DNA from: Proteobacteria bacterium bin106
GTDB taxonomy: Bacteria > Bdellovibrionota_B > Oligoflexia > Oligoflexales > Bin106
Direction of reading: 5' to 3'
Assembly: GCA_002238945.1 (NCBI GenBank)
Contig: MPNI01000005.1
Location: 38,568 to 102,567, forward strand
Length of the DNA: 64,000 nt
The notes under the pieces were generated by a model. That model was not told where the DNA came from, searched no databases, and saw nothing but the letters and a program-made list of their open reading frames with translations. Shown one piece after another: positions 37,426-47,343 of the stretch; position 1 is the stretch's first letter; each line of letters starts with the position of its first letter. A program made the position numbers and the translations under genes.

Positions 37426-37926
37426 TTCAAATCCTTAACTATTATATCTTTTTTATCTCATGTCTTTAAATATCTATCAAATATCTATTCATCCATATGC
37501 CCTATTGTATCTTCATCCTTATCTATTACCTATTACTTATTACTTATTATCTATGGCTGTGGGGCTGTGGCTTCTCTAGTTATGAGTTATCTTCTGTAAC
37601 ACAACTCTTATCGGATCAAATAATAAAACAAAAGCACAAATTCCTTCACATGCCATATAAGCCCAAAAGTATCCTCTTTTTTCTTTTTATAACGGCTATT
37701 CTGACTCACTTAAGAGTGAGGTTACCCACACATAAGGCCACAAGAATATCTTTGATTTTCAAATCCTGTACGTGCACGTGCTGTGATTATGGTTATCAAA
37801 AGATGTCAACACAAAGCCTTGATTATGAAACGATAAATTCCGATAACAAAAATGGGTAACCAGATATGACACAATCCTGCTACGATTCATACATTCTCAT
37901 CCATATTTAAATCATAGAACGCTATT
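37426..37926. other. Intergenic region upstream of the first Cys-containing lipoprotein
   Basis: There is no gene I can support. A + strand frame (37650-37859, 69 codons, MPYKPKSILFFLFITAIL) could encode a short secreted peptide, but it has no ribosome site. Short direct repeats of TATTACTTAT lie near 37530. A promoter for 37927 is expected but not seen. Confidence 0.45.
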
Positions 37927-40311
37927 ATGTTTCCCTTTCGAGCTCAACACATCACATCCATACCCACTAGGCTGCTCGTACTCACTTACAGCACCTTAGT
38001 TTGTAGTGTCATGATCTATCAAGGTTGTGCAGTAGATGATAGCGCTAAAAGTTTCAAACAAAGCACCCAACAAGACTCTGCAAACACAACACTGCTTAAA
38101 GATCCCACAGCTGATGAAGCAAATGTGCTGCCTAAAATCCAAACACGACTTCCCAATACTCCTGTTACAGATTGGGACAGTCAGCTTAACGCTTTACGTG
38201 ACACAGTAGCACATGATCACTGTATCAAAGGAGATTACGGTAGAGAGGTTACAGCATCACTGGTACTTCTCAAGTGTCGCACAACAGAACAACAGTCTTG
38301 GCTTGCTGATCCTCTCATTTATGACGCTTCACCTCCAACAAACTCATGTATCACTCAAACACGTGACATCCACAGCCTTATCATCGAGTTTGCTAAAGAA
38401 GGGATAGAAGCTGAAGGTGCTGAAGGATGGCATGAGTATCAATGCAAGAAAGCTGCTGATGCAGCTCTTGAAGAACTCAAAGCCAAAACCGAAAAGCAAG
38501 CCATAACAGCAGAACAACTCACAGCAGCATTACAAAAAATCATCCAAAAAACCATCGCCTTTCAAAGCGATGCTCAAAGCAACAACATCTTAACTACACT
38601 CCAACACACCCTTTACAAGCTTAACAATAACTGCGCAGATAAAGTTGTCACAAAAGATTTTGCTAACACAGTATCTCAACAAAGCAGCAACAGCAGAGTC
38701 AAGGCCAGTTACCGCTACATTAAGATAGCTGAAGACGGTGGTAGCGCAACTTTACCTGAAGAAGATAACGATGAAGGTCGCAAATACATCGATTATCATG
38801 TCCAACTGGCTTGGCCAAAGATTAAAGAAAAAGTCAAAGCCTATCAAGGCCTTGTTGGCTCTACATCTAGCACAGAAGCCAATGCTTCCAAGTTCTCTGC
38901 TGATACCAACTCTCTCACCAAATTTCTCGGCTACAGTAATGCCTATGATAGCAGTAAATATTCTACAACCACGGGCCAAACCATCAAACAAACCCACAAC
39001 CTAGCACCCATCCGAGAATTGATAACCACATGTGATACGGATAAAGCCTATACAAAAATGTCTATCAATACTGATGACGAATTTGTCACAGGAAATTTCT
39101 TTGATCACAACAATTTTAACTATAAAAATACAGATAACACATCTTGTGATACAACAGTAAAGCTTGTGTTACCAACTGTAAGCACTGCAACCCCTCAAAC
39201 AACAACCTCTTCAACAACACCAAGCTCATCACAAGCCTTAGTGGATAGCTGTAGGATTGTGAAAGGAATCGATTATCATTCTGATTTTGGTTTTGATCCC
39301 AATACAACATTCTCAAAGTTTATAAATGGTCAATCACAAATGATTAGACCTTATAAAAATCGTCTACATTTTATCATTGAGCCAATAGATACATCTAATG
39401 GAACAATGTATTCACAAAATAAGCTCTATAACCTCACTAGTTCAAGCTTTCCCATCCAAATTAGTCGAAGAATCAACCACCATCTTCGTAATTACAATCC
39501 ACGACTAAAGTCTCACGATGCTATCACCTGCTACAAAGAAGTTGAGACCGTTCAAGATTGTGACAATCAAAAACTCGACTCACACTACAATCAACTCAGT
39601 GGTGATTTTACATCAGAAGACAACAACAAGGCTTTTATCCATGCTGATAGCGATGATGACACAGTGAAACAACAAAAAAGAGATCTTTATAGATTAAATG
39701 AGATAAAAGGACGCTTACTCAAATCAAGAACAGGTGATAATCACCCTTTAAAAACAGAACCTGTCTCAATCCTAAATCCTTATAGTGTCTATTTTCCGAA
39801 TGAATCTTCCAGCTATGTAAAGGTAGGTGGCATCATAATGGATATTGATCTACACAAAAACGAAAATAACACCTTGGCTACCCCCATCCCATGTCCTACA
39901 GCAGATAATAAATGGAACTCGGGTAGCAGTGGATCTCCTAGCACAGATACTAGCGCAAACCATAGAGGATGTCATCAACCATCAGCTACAGTCAATAGTC
40001 TAGATGTTGACCTCAAAAAACATGATAGCAAATACTATTGGGACTATCCAGATAGCCAAGTGGTGAATAGTCCTGTCTGTATGTATTTTATGTTTATCAA
40101 TGTTGAAGACGCTTCTGCTCGATCAGAAAATGAACTGGCCATCAAAAAAGTCTTTGATCTTACGGATCCTGTTATCACTGGCCAGCCTTGCATGAATAAT
40201 TCTGAAGTCACATACACAAATAGCGGTGATTTTTGTGATCAAGCTGAAGACAGCTTAAGCAGTCAAGCATTTAAGAATAAGCACACAGCTTTTTGTAATG
40301 CCTTGCAATAG
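37927..40311 (+). CDS. Large Cys-containing lipoprotein, tandem paralogue 1
   Basis: Family not recognised. The signal peptide ends VMIYQGC (Cys34). An N-terminal helical domain with DHC, LLKCRT, NSCITQT and GWHEYQCKKAADAALEELKA is followed by a Thr/Ser-rich linker (PTVSTATPQTTTSST). The C-terminal half has HDAITCYKE, PYSVYFPNESSSYVKVGGIIMDIDLH, IPCPTADNKWNSG, YYWDYPDS and PVCMYFMFINV. Evenly spaced Cys suggest several disulfides in the periplasm or outside the cell. It is clearly homologous over its length to the next gene. There are no catalytic residues I recognise. Confidence 0.8.
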   Translation: MFPFRAQHITSIPTRLLVLTYSTLVCSVMIYQGCAVDDSAKSFKQSTQQDSANTTLLKDPTADEANVLPKIQTRLPNTPVTDWDSQLNALRDTVAHDHCIKGDYGREVTASLVLLKCRTTEQQSWLADPLIYDASPPTNSCITQTRDIHSLIIEFAKEGIEAEGAEGWHEYQCKKAADAALEELKAKTEKQAITAEQLTAALQKIIQKTIAFQSDAQSNNILTTLQHTLYKLNNNCADKVVTKDFANTVSQQSSNSRVKASYRYIKIAEDGGSATLPEEDNDEGRKYIDYHVQLAWPKIKEKVKAYQGLVGSTSSTEANASKFSADTNSLTKFLGYSNAYDSSKYSTTTGQTIKQTHNLAPIRELITTCDTDKAYTKMSINTDDEFVTGNFFDHNNFNYKNTDNTSCDTTVKLVLPTVSTATPQTTTSSTTPSSSQALVDSCRIVKGIDYHSDFGFDPNTTFSKFINGQSQMIRPYKNRLHFIIEPIDTSNGTMYSQNKLYNLTSSSFPIQISRRINHHLRNYNPRLKSHDAITCYKEVETVQDCDNQKLDSHYNQLSGDFTSEDNNKAFIHADSDDDTVKQQKRDLYRLNEIKGRLLKSRTGDNHPLKTEPVSILNPYSVYFPNESSSYVKVGGIIMDIDLHKNENNTLATPIPCPTADNKWNSGSSGSPSTDTSANHRGCHQPSATVNSLDVDLKKHDSKYYWDYPDSQVVNSPVCMYFMFINVEDASARSENELAIKKVFDLTDPVITGQPCMNNSEVTYTNSGDFCDQAEDSLSSQAFKNKHTAFCNALQ

Positions 40312-40466
40312 CAATGCCTAACCAGCAAAAATCTACAAAACAAATACTCTCATCCATTGATTTCAATCAGTTTTGAGATAGAATAACAGAAAAAACTGAT
40401 TTTCATGAATAAATACAACGTTTTATATATTCAGAAATGAACATAAAACCGTGAAGTGATAGGCTT

Positions 40467-40484
40467 TATTTGTATTTACAAATA
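40467..40484. promoter_or_regulatory. Palindrome upstream of the second Cys-containing lipoprotein
   Basis: TATTTGTA-TT-TACAAATA is a perfect 18-bp palindrome 55 bp before the downstream start. It could be an operator for a dimeric regulator. Its AT-richness means chance is possible. Confidence 0.3.
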
Positions 40485-40538
40485 CCGATTAGTATCTAAG
40501 GAATAACTACTATTTTTCTTAAACTATAAGTTTTTTAC

Positions 40539-42797
40539 ATGTTGGTCTCTCAAAGCAGAAGAACACATAACTATGAAACAGCACTTCATAGCATTTTACT
40601 CTGTGTGATCATAATGATTCAGAGCTGCTCTGGAGATGATTCTACAGCTTTTCCATTCACAGGTATTGTTTCAGACTCTACAAAAGCCATCGTTATCGAT
40701 CCTCCTGCTGATGAACCAGATGTGCCTCCTAAAACCAGTACACAACTCCCCAATTCTCCCACTAAACAACCTGTGAAAAATTTTAGAGATGAAAGGCTTA
40801 ATAATTTACGCGACAAAGTAGCAAATGATCATTGCATCAACGGTACCTATGGAACAGAACTTCGAACATCTCTTGGACTTCTTAAATGCCGTACTGAAGA
40901 ACAAGATGACTGGCTTGATGAGACCATCATCTATAGCCGCGCACAAAGCAATTCATGTATCACTCACACCAGTACCATCAAGAGTGATATATTAGAATTT
41001 GTTCAAGACGCTACACGGCAACAAGGCATAGAAGGATGGCAAGAGTATCAGTGCAAAAAAGCTGCCGATGCTGCACTCAAAGAACTTAATGCACAAAGGA
41101 GAGAATCAGGTAATAATCAAGTTACAGAAGAGCAACTTGTCAGGCGTTTTAAGAAAATGATTAATAAATTCATCGCATGGCAAAGCAAGGACAAAACTCA
41201 CAACATCAAAACCATTGTTAAATACACCCTCTATAACCTCAATAACAACTGTGCAGAAAAAGTGATCACTGAAGACTTTTCTGAGCAAGTATCTCAGACT
41301 AGTGAAAATAACATCATCAAACCCAGCTACCGTTTTCTAGCCATAAAAAAACGAGATGACTTACCAACAAGAGAAAGACTAAGCAGGATCGATAATCATG
41401 TACAACGTGCTTGGCATCAAATTCATCATAAAATCAAAGCCTATCAAAGACTTGTTGGCTCTCAATCTGGAACTTCCACTGATATTTCAAAATTTTCTGG
41501 TACTTCAGGTTCTTTGACACAATTTCTAGGATATAATAATGTTACAGATTATCCTGTACGTCTTGGTATTGTAGCCATGCGAGAAATCAAAACCAGATGT
41601 TTATTTAAAAAAAACGCAAAAGATGATGCTTATACAAAATTTTCCATAGAATCTGAGATAAAAAGAAACAAGCTTACAATAAAACCCATAAAAACAAAAT
41701 TCTTTGACCATAATAATTATCATTACAAAAAAAGTAACATCGAAGGCTCAGAATCTTGTGCTACAGAAATGAAAATTGTCCTTAGATATGATCCCACAAC
41801 CCATTCTGATGGAGAACAAACAAATGTGGAAAATTATAATGTACATCACTGTAGAATTATAAAAGGTTACAATTATACAAATCTTAGTGCTCTCAATGCT
41901 GATAGCAGTGGCCATGTTCCTGAATTTAGTACAAATCCCCCAACTATCGCACGAAAAAAGAATCACGATGCCATTACATGTTATAAAAAAGTTACAAAAA
42001 CTGAGAAATGTGGTACTAACACATTCGATTCACATCATACTTACCGTAATGCCGTTGTGAATCAAAACTTTTTAAACTACATTCACACTGCCGATGATAA
42101 CGGAGTAAAAGCACAAAAAAGAGACCTGGTAAAATTAAATCTCATTAAAAGGCCATTATTAGAAAGACGGAACCTTGACCTATCAGCATATACTGATACA
42201 CTCGAGGAGGGACCAAGGCCTTACAGCGTCTACTTTCCTAATGAATCACAAAGGTTTGTCAAAGTTGGTGGTCTTGTGATGGATATAGATCTACACGACA
42301 CTAGTGAAGCCATAAATACCGCAATCCCCTGTCCTACATCAGATAATAAATGGAATTCTGATGGGGTGGAAGGCAAACCCAGACATAATGATAATCTTTG
42401 GGTTTCGAATCAAGCAGGAGACAAAAAGATAGTAACTGATGATATGAAATTTTTTAGCCATAAGGGCTGCATTAGTTCAACTCCTAACAATTACGATTAT
42501 AAAAAAACTGATACAAAATACTACTGGGATTTTCCAGATGATCAAAGAGAAGTTAGCCCAGTATGTGTCTATTTTATGTTTATTAATGTCGATGGAAATA
42601 GGCAAAGAAAAGAGAACCAAGAAGCCATAAAAAAAGTATTTGGGCTTAATCATTCAAACTTTAATGGTGAAATATGTTCTCAAAATCCTAAAATTGAATA
42701 CAAAGATAAGGGTGATTTTTGCAATCAATCTCGACAAAGCTTAAAGAGCCAAGAACTTCGAGACAAACATCAATCTTTTTGTGATGCTGACGCATAA
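40539..42797 (+). CDS. Large Cys-containing lipoprotein, tandem paralogue 2
   Basis: It is homologous to the preceding gene. The signal peptide ends IMIQSC (Cys30), followed by GDDS, as VDDS follows Cys in copy 1. Shared blocks are GLLKCRTEEQ, NSCITHT, GWQEYQCKKAADAALKEL, TLYNLNNNCAEKV, HDAITCYKK, PYSVYFPNES, VKVGGLVMDIDLH, IPCPTSDNKWNSD, YYWDFPDD and PVCVYFMFINVDG. Copy 2 lacks the Thr/Ser linker of copy 1 and has different sequence between blocks, typical of surface proteins under diversification. Function is unknown. The pair probably arose by tandem duplication, older than proteases 1 and 2. Confidence 0.8.
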   Translation: MLVSQSRRTHNYETALHSILLCVIIMIQSCSGDDSTAFPFTGIVSDSTKAIVIDPPADEPDVPPKTSTQLPNSPTKQPVKNFRDERLNNLRDKVANDHCINGTYGTELRTSLGLLKCRTEEQDDWLDETIIYSRAQSNSCITHTSTIKSDILEFVQDATRQQGIEGWQEYQCKKAADAALKELNAQRRESGNNQVTEEQLVRRFKKMINKFIAWQSKDKTHNIKTIVKYTLYNLNNNCAEKVITEDFSEQVSQTSENNIIKPSYRFLAIKKRDDLPTRERLSRIDNHVQRAWHQIHHKIKAYQRLVGSQSGTSTDISKFSGTSGSLTQFLGYNNVTDYPVRLGIVAMREIKTRCLFKKNAKDDAYTKFSIESEIKRNKLTIKPIKTKFFDHNNYHYKKSNIEGSESCATEMKIVLRYDPTTHSDGEQTNVENYNVHHCRIIKGYNYTNLSALNADSSGHVPEFSTNPPTIARKKNHDAITCYKKVTKTEKCGTNTFDSHHTYRNAVVNQNFLNYIHTADDNGVKAQKRDLVKLNLIKRPLLERRNLDLSAYTDTLEEGPRPYSVYFPNESQRFVKVGGLVMDIDLHDTSEAINTAIPCPTSDNKWNSDGVEGKPRHNDNLWVSNQAGDKKIVTDDMKFFSHKGCISSTPNNYDYKKTDTKYYWDFPDDQREVSPVCVYFMFINVDGNRQRKENQEAIKKVFGLNHSNFNGEICSQNPKIEYKDKGDFCNQSRQSLKSQELRDKHQSFCDADA

Positions 42798-43191
42798 TGA
42801 CCTTACCCACAGAATATGGATCTTTGTTCGATTCTGTTAGGCCACATTCAAGACCTAAAATGGATTGAATAGATATTGCTGCAGCTGTGATTCAAGGCTC
42901 TTGTAACTTTTGCGATGTTTTCAAGTCTACCTTGAAAGAGTAGCCTATATATTTTTAAAAAGACATGTGTTTTCTCATCTAAGATGAACTCCTTAATGAT
43001 ATTAGCCATAGTTCGTTTATGGCTCTTGGTTTACAACTATATGATGGCATGATGACTACTAGATGTTTAGTATGATGCTCCGTATTTTTTTGGAGAGGAC
43101 CCAGTTAGCTCATATAACCAAGAACAGCAAGCCAGTAGAATGATACGTGTAGGGTATTGGGTTTATCACATAATATGAAAGAAGATATCTT
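42798..43191. other. Intergenic region after the Cys-containing lipoprotein pair
   Basis: No gene is supported. A small hairpin (AGCCATA...TATGGCT near 43004-43024), followed by a T-rich stretch, may terminate the lipoprotein transcript. Confidence 0.4.
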
Positions 43192-43248
43192 ATGACTTTG
43201 CTAGAATGGGTTAATCGGTTCTTTAAAAGTCACCAAGAAAGCAACTAA
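43192..43248 (+). CDS. Possible 18-residue peptide upstream of a membrane protein
   Basis: ATG 43192 follows AAAGAAGA and encodes MTLLEWVNRFFKSHQESN. This is an amphipathic start of the sort seen in short membrane-associating peptides. It ends 13 bp before the next GTG start, so translational coupling is possible. Too short to be sure. Confidence 0.25.
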   Translation: MTLLEWVNRFFKSHQESN

Positions 43249-43261
43249 TAGGATCTATTCG

Positions 43262-43747
43262 GTGAACACAACCGTTCATATTATGGCTTTTTTTGCTCTT
43301 CTTTGGGGAGCATGGCTCATTATTGCCTACCATGCACAGCGTCGTTTTGCTGCGCGTCTACTTCAAGTCATATGGGCTCAAAAGCTCAACACATCATTAC
43401 CTCAAACATCTACAACATACATACTCTCTGATCCTTATGTTGTGATGGAACATATGTTTACATTACTAAACATTGTCTATGAGCATCATTCTGTGGGTAT
43501 CTTACTGAGACTAAGAAAAACCACCTCTCTTAAGCGCATATGCCTACTCCAACTGACTTCAGCATTGCAAGATCTCGCACTTGTTCGAGCTGAAATACAC
43601 TGGAAGCATAAGAACGTGGTGTTACTTGAGCCCCAAAAGCTGATTATCTATGTCCATCATCAACCTTCCTTAGACAAAGCTAGTGATCATCTCTCCAGGA
43701 TACTAGGAATACCGATTACACTCTCTGTTACCTCTCTTTCTGTATGA
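43262..43747 (+). CDS. Small membrane-anchored hypothetical protein
   Basis: GTG 43262 has AGGA eight bases upstream. One N-terminal hydrophobic helix (IMAFFALLWGAWLIIAYHA) is followed by a basic segment (RRFAARL). The rest is an alpha/beta domain of about 115 residues ending LSVTSLSV. No known motif. The helix is most likely a membrane anchor with the soluble domain in the cytoplasm (positive-inside). It lies 25 bp before the next lipoprotein gene, probably in the same transcript. Confidence 0.6.
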   Translation: MNTTVHIMAFFALLWGAWLIIAYHAQRRFAARLLQVIWAQKLNTSLPQTSTTYILSDPYVVMEHMFTLLNIVYEHHSVGILLRLRKTTSLKRICLLQLTSALQDLALVRAEIHWKHKNVVLLEPQKLIIYVHHQPSLDKASDHLSRILGIPITLSVTSLSV

Positions 43748-43775
43748 TATACTGAGTTCTCAACTTGATGTTTTG

Positions 43776-44813
43776 ATGATCGTTACTATACATGATGGCA
43801 ACCAATTTATGCATGCAACAATCCCCTTACTATCTATCCTGCTTTATGTATCCATATATGCATCAGGATGTGTCAGTTCTTCATCATCTTCAGCTATCTT
43901 TCGTCTTAAAGATGCTCCAGCAGAAAACCTTGTGAAAGCTATCGATCAAGGTGGGGATGCTTTTTTATCCACATCCTCTTTTCTTCTAAAAGCCTCTCAA
44001 ATAGATAAATACAAGTATGAGCGTGTTCTAGTATCTTTCTTTCAAACCAATATCCCTTCATGGAATACCTCTCAGTTGTTACGTGCTGTAAAACTTTATC
44101 AACACACACCTAAACGCTTTGGATTCCTGGTATTTTCTAACCTTCAAAAAGCTCCTCACAAACAAGCTTATAGCTTTGCGTGGATGGTTTTAGGAGGTAT
44201 GGATCAAAGCATTGCTGCTGAATTTGCTGATTCAGCACTATCTCAAGCATTACTTGAAGGCCATATAGAAAAGCATTTTGTTATAGAGATGGCTCAAGCT
44301 GTAAAGAAGTGGCGCCTAAGTAGTGTTTACTCTGTAGTGCATATGGCACTTTTAAAAACCGGAGAGTCAGAATTTGTTGAAGCTATGACCACATTATCAC
44401 CACAAAAAGCCAGTGATGACTTACTCAGCTATTTAGCTCTTGCACCTGATAGTGACCTTAGACAACTTTTTTTAGATAGTATTGATGCCACCTCTGCTCT
44501 ACTCTCTCTTGAGCATCTAGCTCAGTATCCACCCAACTTTGGTCATGCTCATCTACGTAAACTTTTTTCCTATGCTGGATCAAGACAACTGGCACTACAA
44601 GATGCTGCACTTCAGGTGATTGACAAACTCACCCCTACTCAGCCTATGATTGTAGCTTATGAGTTGTCACGTACAGAAAAATGGGTGCAATTGGCTTTTA
44701 TTGAAAGAGTCAGACGTGATGTAACACCTAATCGCAAACTTCTTCTTCAAAACCTTGCCACACTCACTGCTGATGAAAACATCCGAGATGAAATTGCTCT
44801 ACTAGACTTTTAG
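43776..44813 (+). CDS. Helical lipoprotein of unknown function
   Basis: The signal peptide LLSILLYVSIYASGC carries a lipobox, followed by Ser-rich sequence. The mature part is almost entirely alpha-helical with Leu/Ala periodicity (LAQYPPNFGHAHLRKLFSYAGSRQLALQDAAL), reminiscent of HEAT- or TPR-like repeats, though no consensus is met. The start is uncertain: ATG 43776 or ATG 43809. The latter gives a compact signal peptide but no positive N-region. Its 3' end overlaps that of the convergent hydrolase gene by 12 bp. Confidence 0.6.
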   Translation: MIVTIHDGNQFMHATIPLLSILLYVSIYASGCVSSSSSSAIFRLKDAPAENLVKAIDQGGDAFLSTSSFLLKASQIDKYKYERVLVSFFQTNIPSWNTSQLLRAVKLYQHTPKRFGFLVFSNLQKAPHKQAYSFAWMVLGGMDQSIAAEFADSALSQALLEGHIEKHFVIEMAQAVKKWRLSSVYSVVHMALLKTGESEFVEAMTTLSPQKASDDLLSYLALAPDSDLRQLFLDSIDATSALLSLEHLAQYPPNFGHAHLRKLFSYAGSRQLALQDAALQVIDKLTPTQPMIVAYELSRTEKWVQLAFIERVRRDVTPNRKLLLQNLATLTADENIRDEIALLDF

Positions 44814-45788
44814 TCTTTGCCTATCCCAACGTTTCATGTGAGCTATGACATAATCCATCATTGTGTCGTGTATCAGCATCCCTAAATGAGTGGTGGCAAT
44901 GAGATGATAGTCAAAGCTGGCTGCTGTGGAAGTTTCTGTGGATGACGAACGCAAAGAAGAAAACACCGAAACTGGCAAAGGAGGAATGATACGATCATAC
45001 TTTCCTTGAAGCCATAAGATAGGGATAGATAGTGATGGCAATGACGAAGAGCCTTTTTGAGAATTTTTGATATATGCATCCATATAATCACATAATGGCT
45101 GTTTATCTATCCAATCCATCATAGCCTTTCGCGAATACTTTCCTCGTACCCTTAGAGGAAAGCGTTTTCGTCCCATGGATCCAAAGGCAGGAAGAACAGC
45201 TTTAAGTCCAAAGTATTTAAGATAACTCACTAAAGGTTTGCTTAACAACACCAACGACTCAGAAAGCAGCGGAAAAACTCCTAGTTGATGTTGCCAGGGA
45301 GGTGCGAGCAAAGATAAAGAGATCACATAAGATGGTGGTGGTGATTGTGATGCTGCATTGAAAGCCACGACAGCACCTAGGCTGTAGCCAATAAGATGAA
45401 AAGATGCCACAGAAAACCTACTGCGAAGAAACTCTGCTAGCTGTGGCAAGAAAGCCTCATCACTATGAGGTTTTCTTGCATGATCCATAACAAAATAGCC
45501 CTCTGATTCCACTCCATGTCCTTCCAAATCGACACTGATGAAGGGAATGCCTTCATGGAGTAACGTTGTGCGTAGTGGCCAAAGAAGATAAGCACTATCA
45601 CAGCCGAGTCCGTGTAAAAACACCACAGGAGCTAGACGTTTAGCTTGGGGGATATGTTTGGGAATATAGACGTAGCAAGCATGATGATGATGCTTACGTT
45701 TTATATAGTCTCTGATGGTAATGATATCACGACACGTTCCACAAAATTGCTGGCTGCTGTGTTTTTTAAAAAGATGTTTTTTCTTCAT
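44802..45788 (-). CDS. Alpha/beta hydrolase, monoacylglycerol lipase/esterase type
   Basis: The triad is complete. The nucleophile is Ser in GYSLGA (about residue 136 from this start), the acid is Asp in QGKYDRIIPP, and the base is His in ATTHLGMLIHD. The oxyanion motif is VVFLHGLGCDSA, and DLEGHGVES matches the DxxGHGxS loop. No signal peptide, so probably cytoplasmic. An N-terminal CGTC may be incidental. ATG 45788 follows GGTGG by five bases; a GTG four codons upstream is an alternative. Substrate is unknown. It contrasts with the nucleophile-less relative at 30452-31531. Confidence 0.8.
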   Translation of the reverse strand: MKKKHLFKKHSSQQFCGTCRDIITIRDYIKRKHHHHACYVYIPKHIPQAKRLAPVVFLHGLGCDSAYLLWPLRTTLLHEGIPFISVDLEGHGVESEGYFVMDHARKPHSDEAFLPQLAEFLRSRFSVASFHLIGYSLGAVVAFNAASQSPPPSYVISLSLLAPPWQHQLGVFPLLSESLVLLSKPLVSYLKYFGLKAVLPAFGSMGRKRFPLRVRGKYSRKAMMDWIDKQPLCDYMDAYIKNSQKGSSSLPSLSIPILWLQGKYDRIIPPLPVSVFSSLRSSSTETSTAASFDYHLIATTHLGMLIHDTMMDYVIAHMKRWDRQRLKV

Positions 45789-46049
45789 AACTTCCACCAC
45801 TTAGCTTATCTAACTATCTCATAGCTTCCTTAACAACCACCACTCGCGACAGCTGCGGCTAGCTCTTAATAGGGAACATGATTGTTCTACTATGGGACTC
45901 AAAAGGTGATCAGCTGCTAGCTGTGGAAGTTATAGCTTAAGCAGTGGAAGTACAATCCGATAGCCAGTTACGTCGGTTTCCATAAGTTCACATGCGTCTT
46001 GTCATTGCTTACAACTATCCTTTTCCGCCTCTCATTCAAGGTACTCTTT

Positions 46050-46988
46050 GTGGCTATACCTGAAGTTATCACAAATCAGGTGATCAATGATAGATATCAA
46101 ATCTGTAAACTGGTAGGTTTTGGAGGATTAGGCAGAGTATTTCAAGCCAAAGATCTGAAACAAAACAATCGTCTAGTGGCTATTAAGTTTTTAAATAGCA
46201 ACTTTATGGATAATCCAGATGTTCTCGGTGTGTTTCATCGTGAACTCTTACTAACATCACGCCTGCAACACAAAAACATTGTCAGCTATCTTGATAGTCA
46301 TTTTGATCCTCCGTTATGCTATATCGTCTGTGACTATGTGGATGGATGGAATGGACATCAGTTTATCAAAAAGATTGGTTCTATTCCCCCCCTAGTAAGC
46401 ATTGCCATCTGTGTGGATCTTCTTCAAGGCCTTGATTATCTTCATCTTCATGACATGGTCCATTCCGATGTCTCTATTTCCAATATCATGATCGCACGCA
46501 ACGGTCGTGTCTATCTTACAGACTTTGGTTTCTCCGTGGATCCTGCCATTGAATCTTACCGAGAACAACAATTTGGCACACCAGGATTTTATTCTCCTGA
46601 GCATATCACTCGTGCCAAAATCACCGTATCTTCTGATCTTTATTGTGTCGGACTCATCCTCTACCGCCTACTCATAGGAGAAAACCTCCTCCCTCCTTAC
46701 AAAGATCCTTATCAGGTGATATCTCGAATGAAACGTCTTGATTATAGTAAAATCAAAATATCAGACAAAAATGTCCAAATGGCTTTACTTAAGATCCTTA
46801 AAAAATCACTCAACTATCGTCAGTTTTTTCGCTATCGCTCAGCAAAACATATGTCATATGATTGCTTTAAAGTCATATCTTCTTTTGGCTTAAGCTATCC
46901 TAGAGCCGGTATTTTACAGTTTCTGATCGATAAAAAAGTCACTCAGCAAAGCTTTGCTATGCCAAGACAAAGTATTTATCTAGACTAA
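46050..46988 (+). CDS. Hanks-type Ser/Thr protein kinase, single domain
   Basis: The kinase subdomains are in order: Gly loop GFGGLG (23-28), Lys46 in VAIKFL, Glu65, catalytic Asp140 in VHSDVSISN, Asn145, DFG with Asp158, and FGTPGFYSPEH in the activation segment. HRD is HSD, so this is a non-RD kinase, usually not controlled by activation-loop phosphorylation. No transmembrane or PASTA domain follows, so it is a soluble kinase of 312 residues. Start is GTG 46050 with AAGG eight bases upstream; an upstream TTG (45999) is in frame but lacks a site. Target is unknown. Confidence 0.9.
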   Translation: MAIPEVITNQVINDRYQICKLVGFGGLGRVFQAKDLKQNNRLVAIKFLNSNFMDNPDVLGVFHRELLLTSRLQHKNIVSYLDSHFDPPLCYIVCDYVDGWNGHQFIKKIGSIPPLVSIAICVDLLQGLDYLHLHDMVHSDVSISNIMIARNGRVYLTDFGFSVDPAIESYREQQFGTPGFYSPEHITRAKITVSSDLYCVGLILYRLLIGENLLPPYKDPYQVISRMKRLDYSKIKISDKNVQMALLKILKKSLNYRQFFRYRSAKHMSYDCFKVISSFGLSYPRAGILQFLIDKKVTQQSFAMPRQSIYLD

Positions 46989-47343
46989 GCCACAAAAGAT
47001 CACAGACTACTTCTAGTACTTTCTCTAGTTAGCTTCTTAGTAGCTATAACAAAGATGGAGAATATAGCAGTGCTCCCATCACATAGCCACCTAAAACCTA
47101 AACCATAAATGGACAGAACAGTACCTGTTACCAAACACTGTGATTGAGGTTGGATTTGGTGAGGTTGATTTTAGCTTAAACCAAAAATGTCTAAATCGGC
47201 CATATATTCATAATGTATTCAACTCATTATTTTTTTTAACAATCCGAAACAGAATGACAACCTGGTTACCTGATATTGTTGATATGAAGCTGGTACTTCT
47301 TTACTTTATAGCTTGTATAGTAGATGTGGAATGACAGTAAAAA
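46989..47343. other. Intergenic region between the kinase and the pilin-like genes
   Basis: About 355 bp without a supported gene, RNA or clear terminator. Composition becomes more AT-rich towards the pilin-like genes. Confidence 0.5.

Noticed and set aside
37497..37859. 120-codon frame with hydrophobic start between gmk and the first Cys-containing lipoprotein
   Set aside because: No ribosome site, repeat-derived N-terminus and no family; described only as part of the spacer.
42820..42850. GTTCGATTC as a possible tRNA T-loop
   Set aside because: The flanking bases do not pair as a T-stem, and no D or anticodon arm fits.
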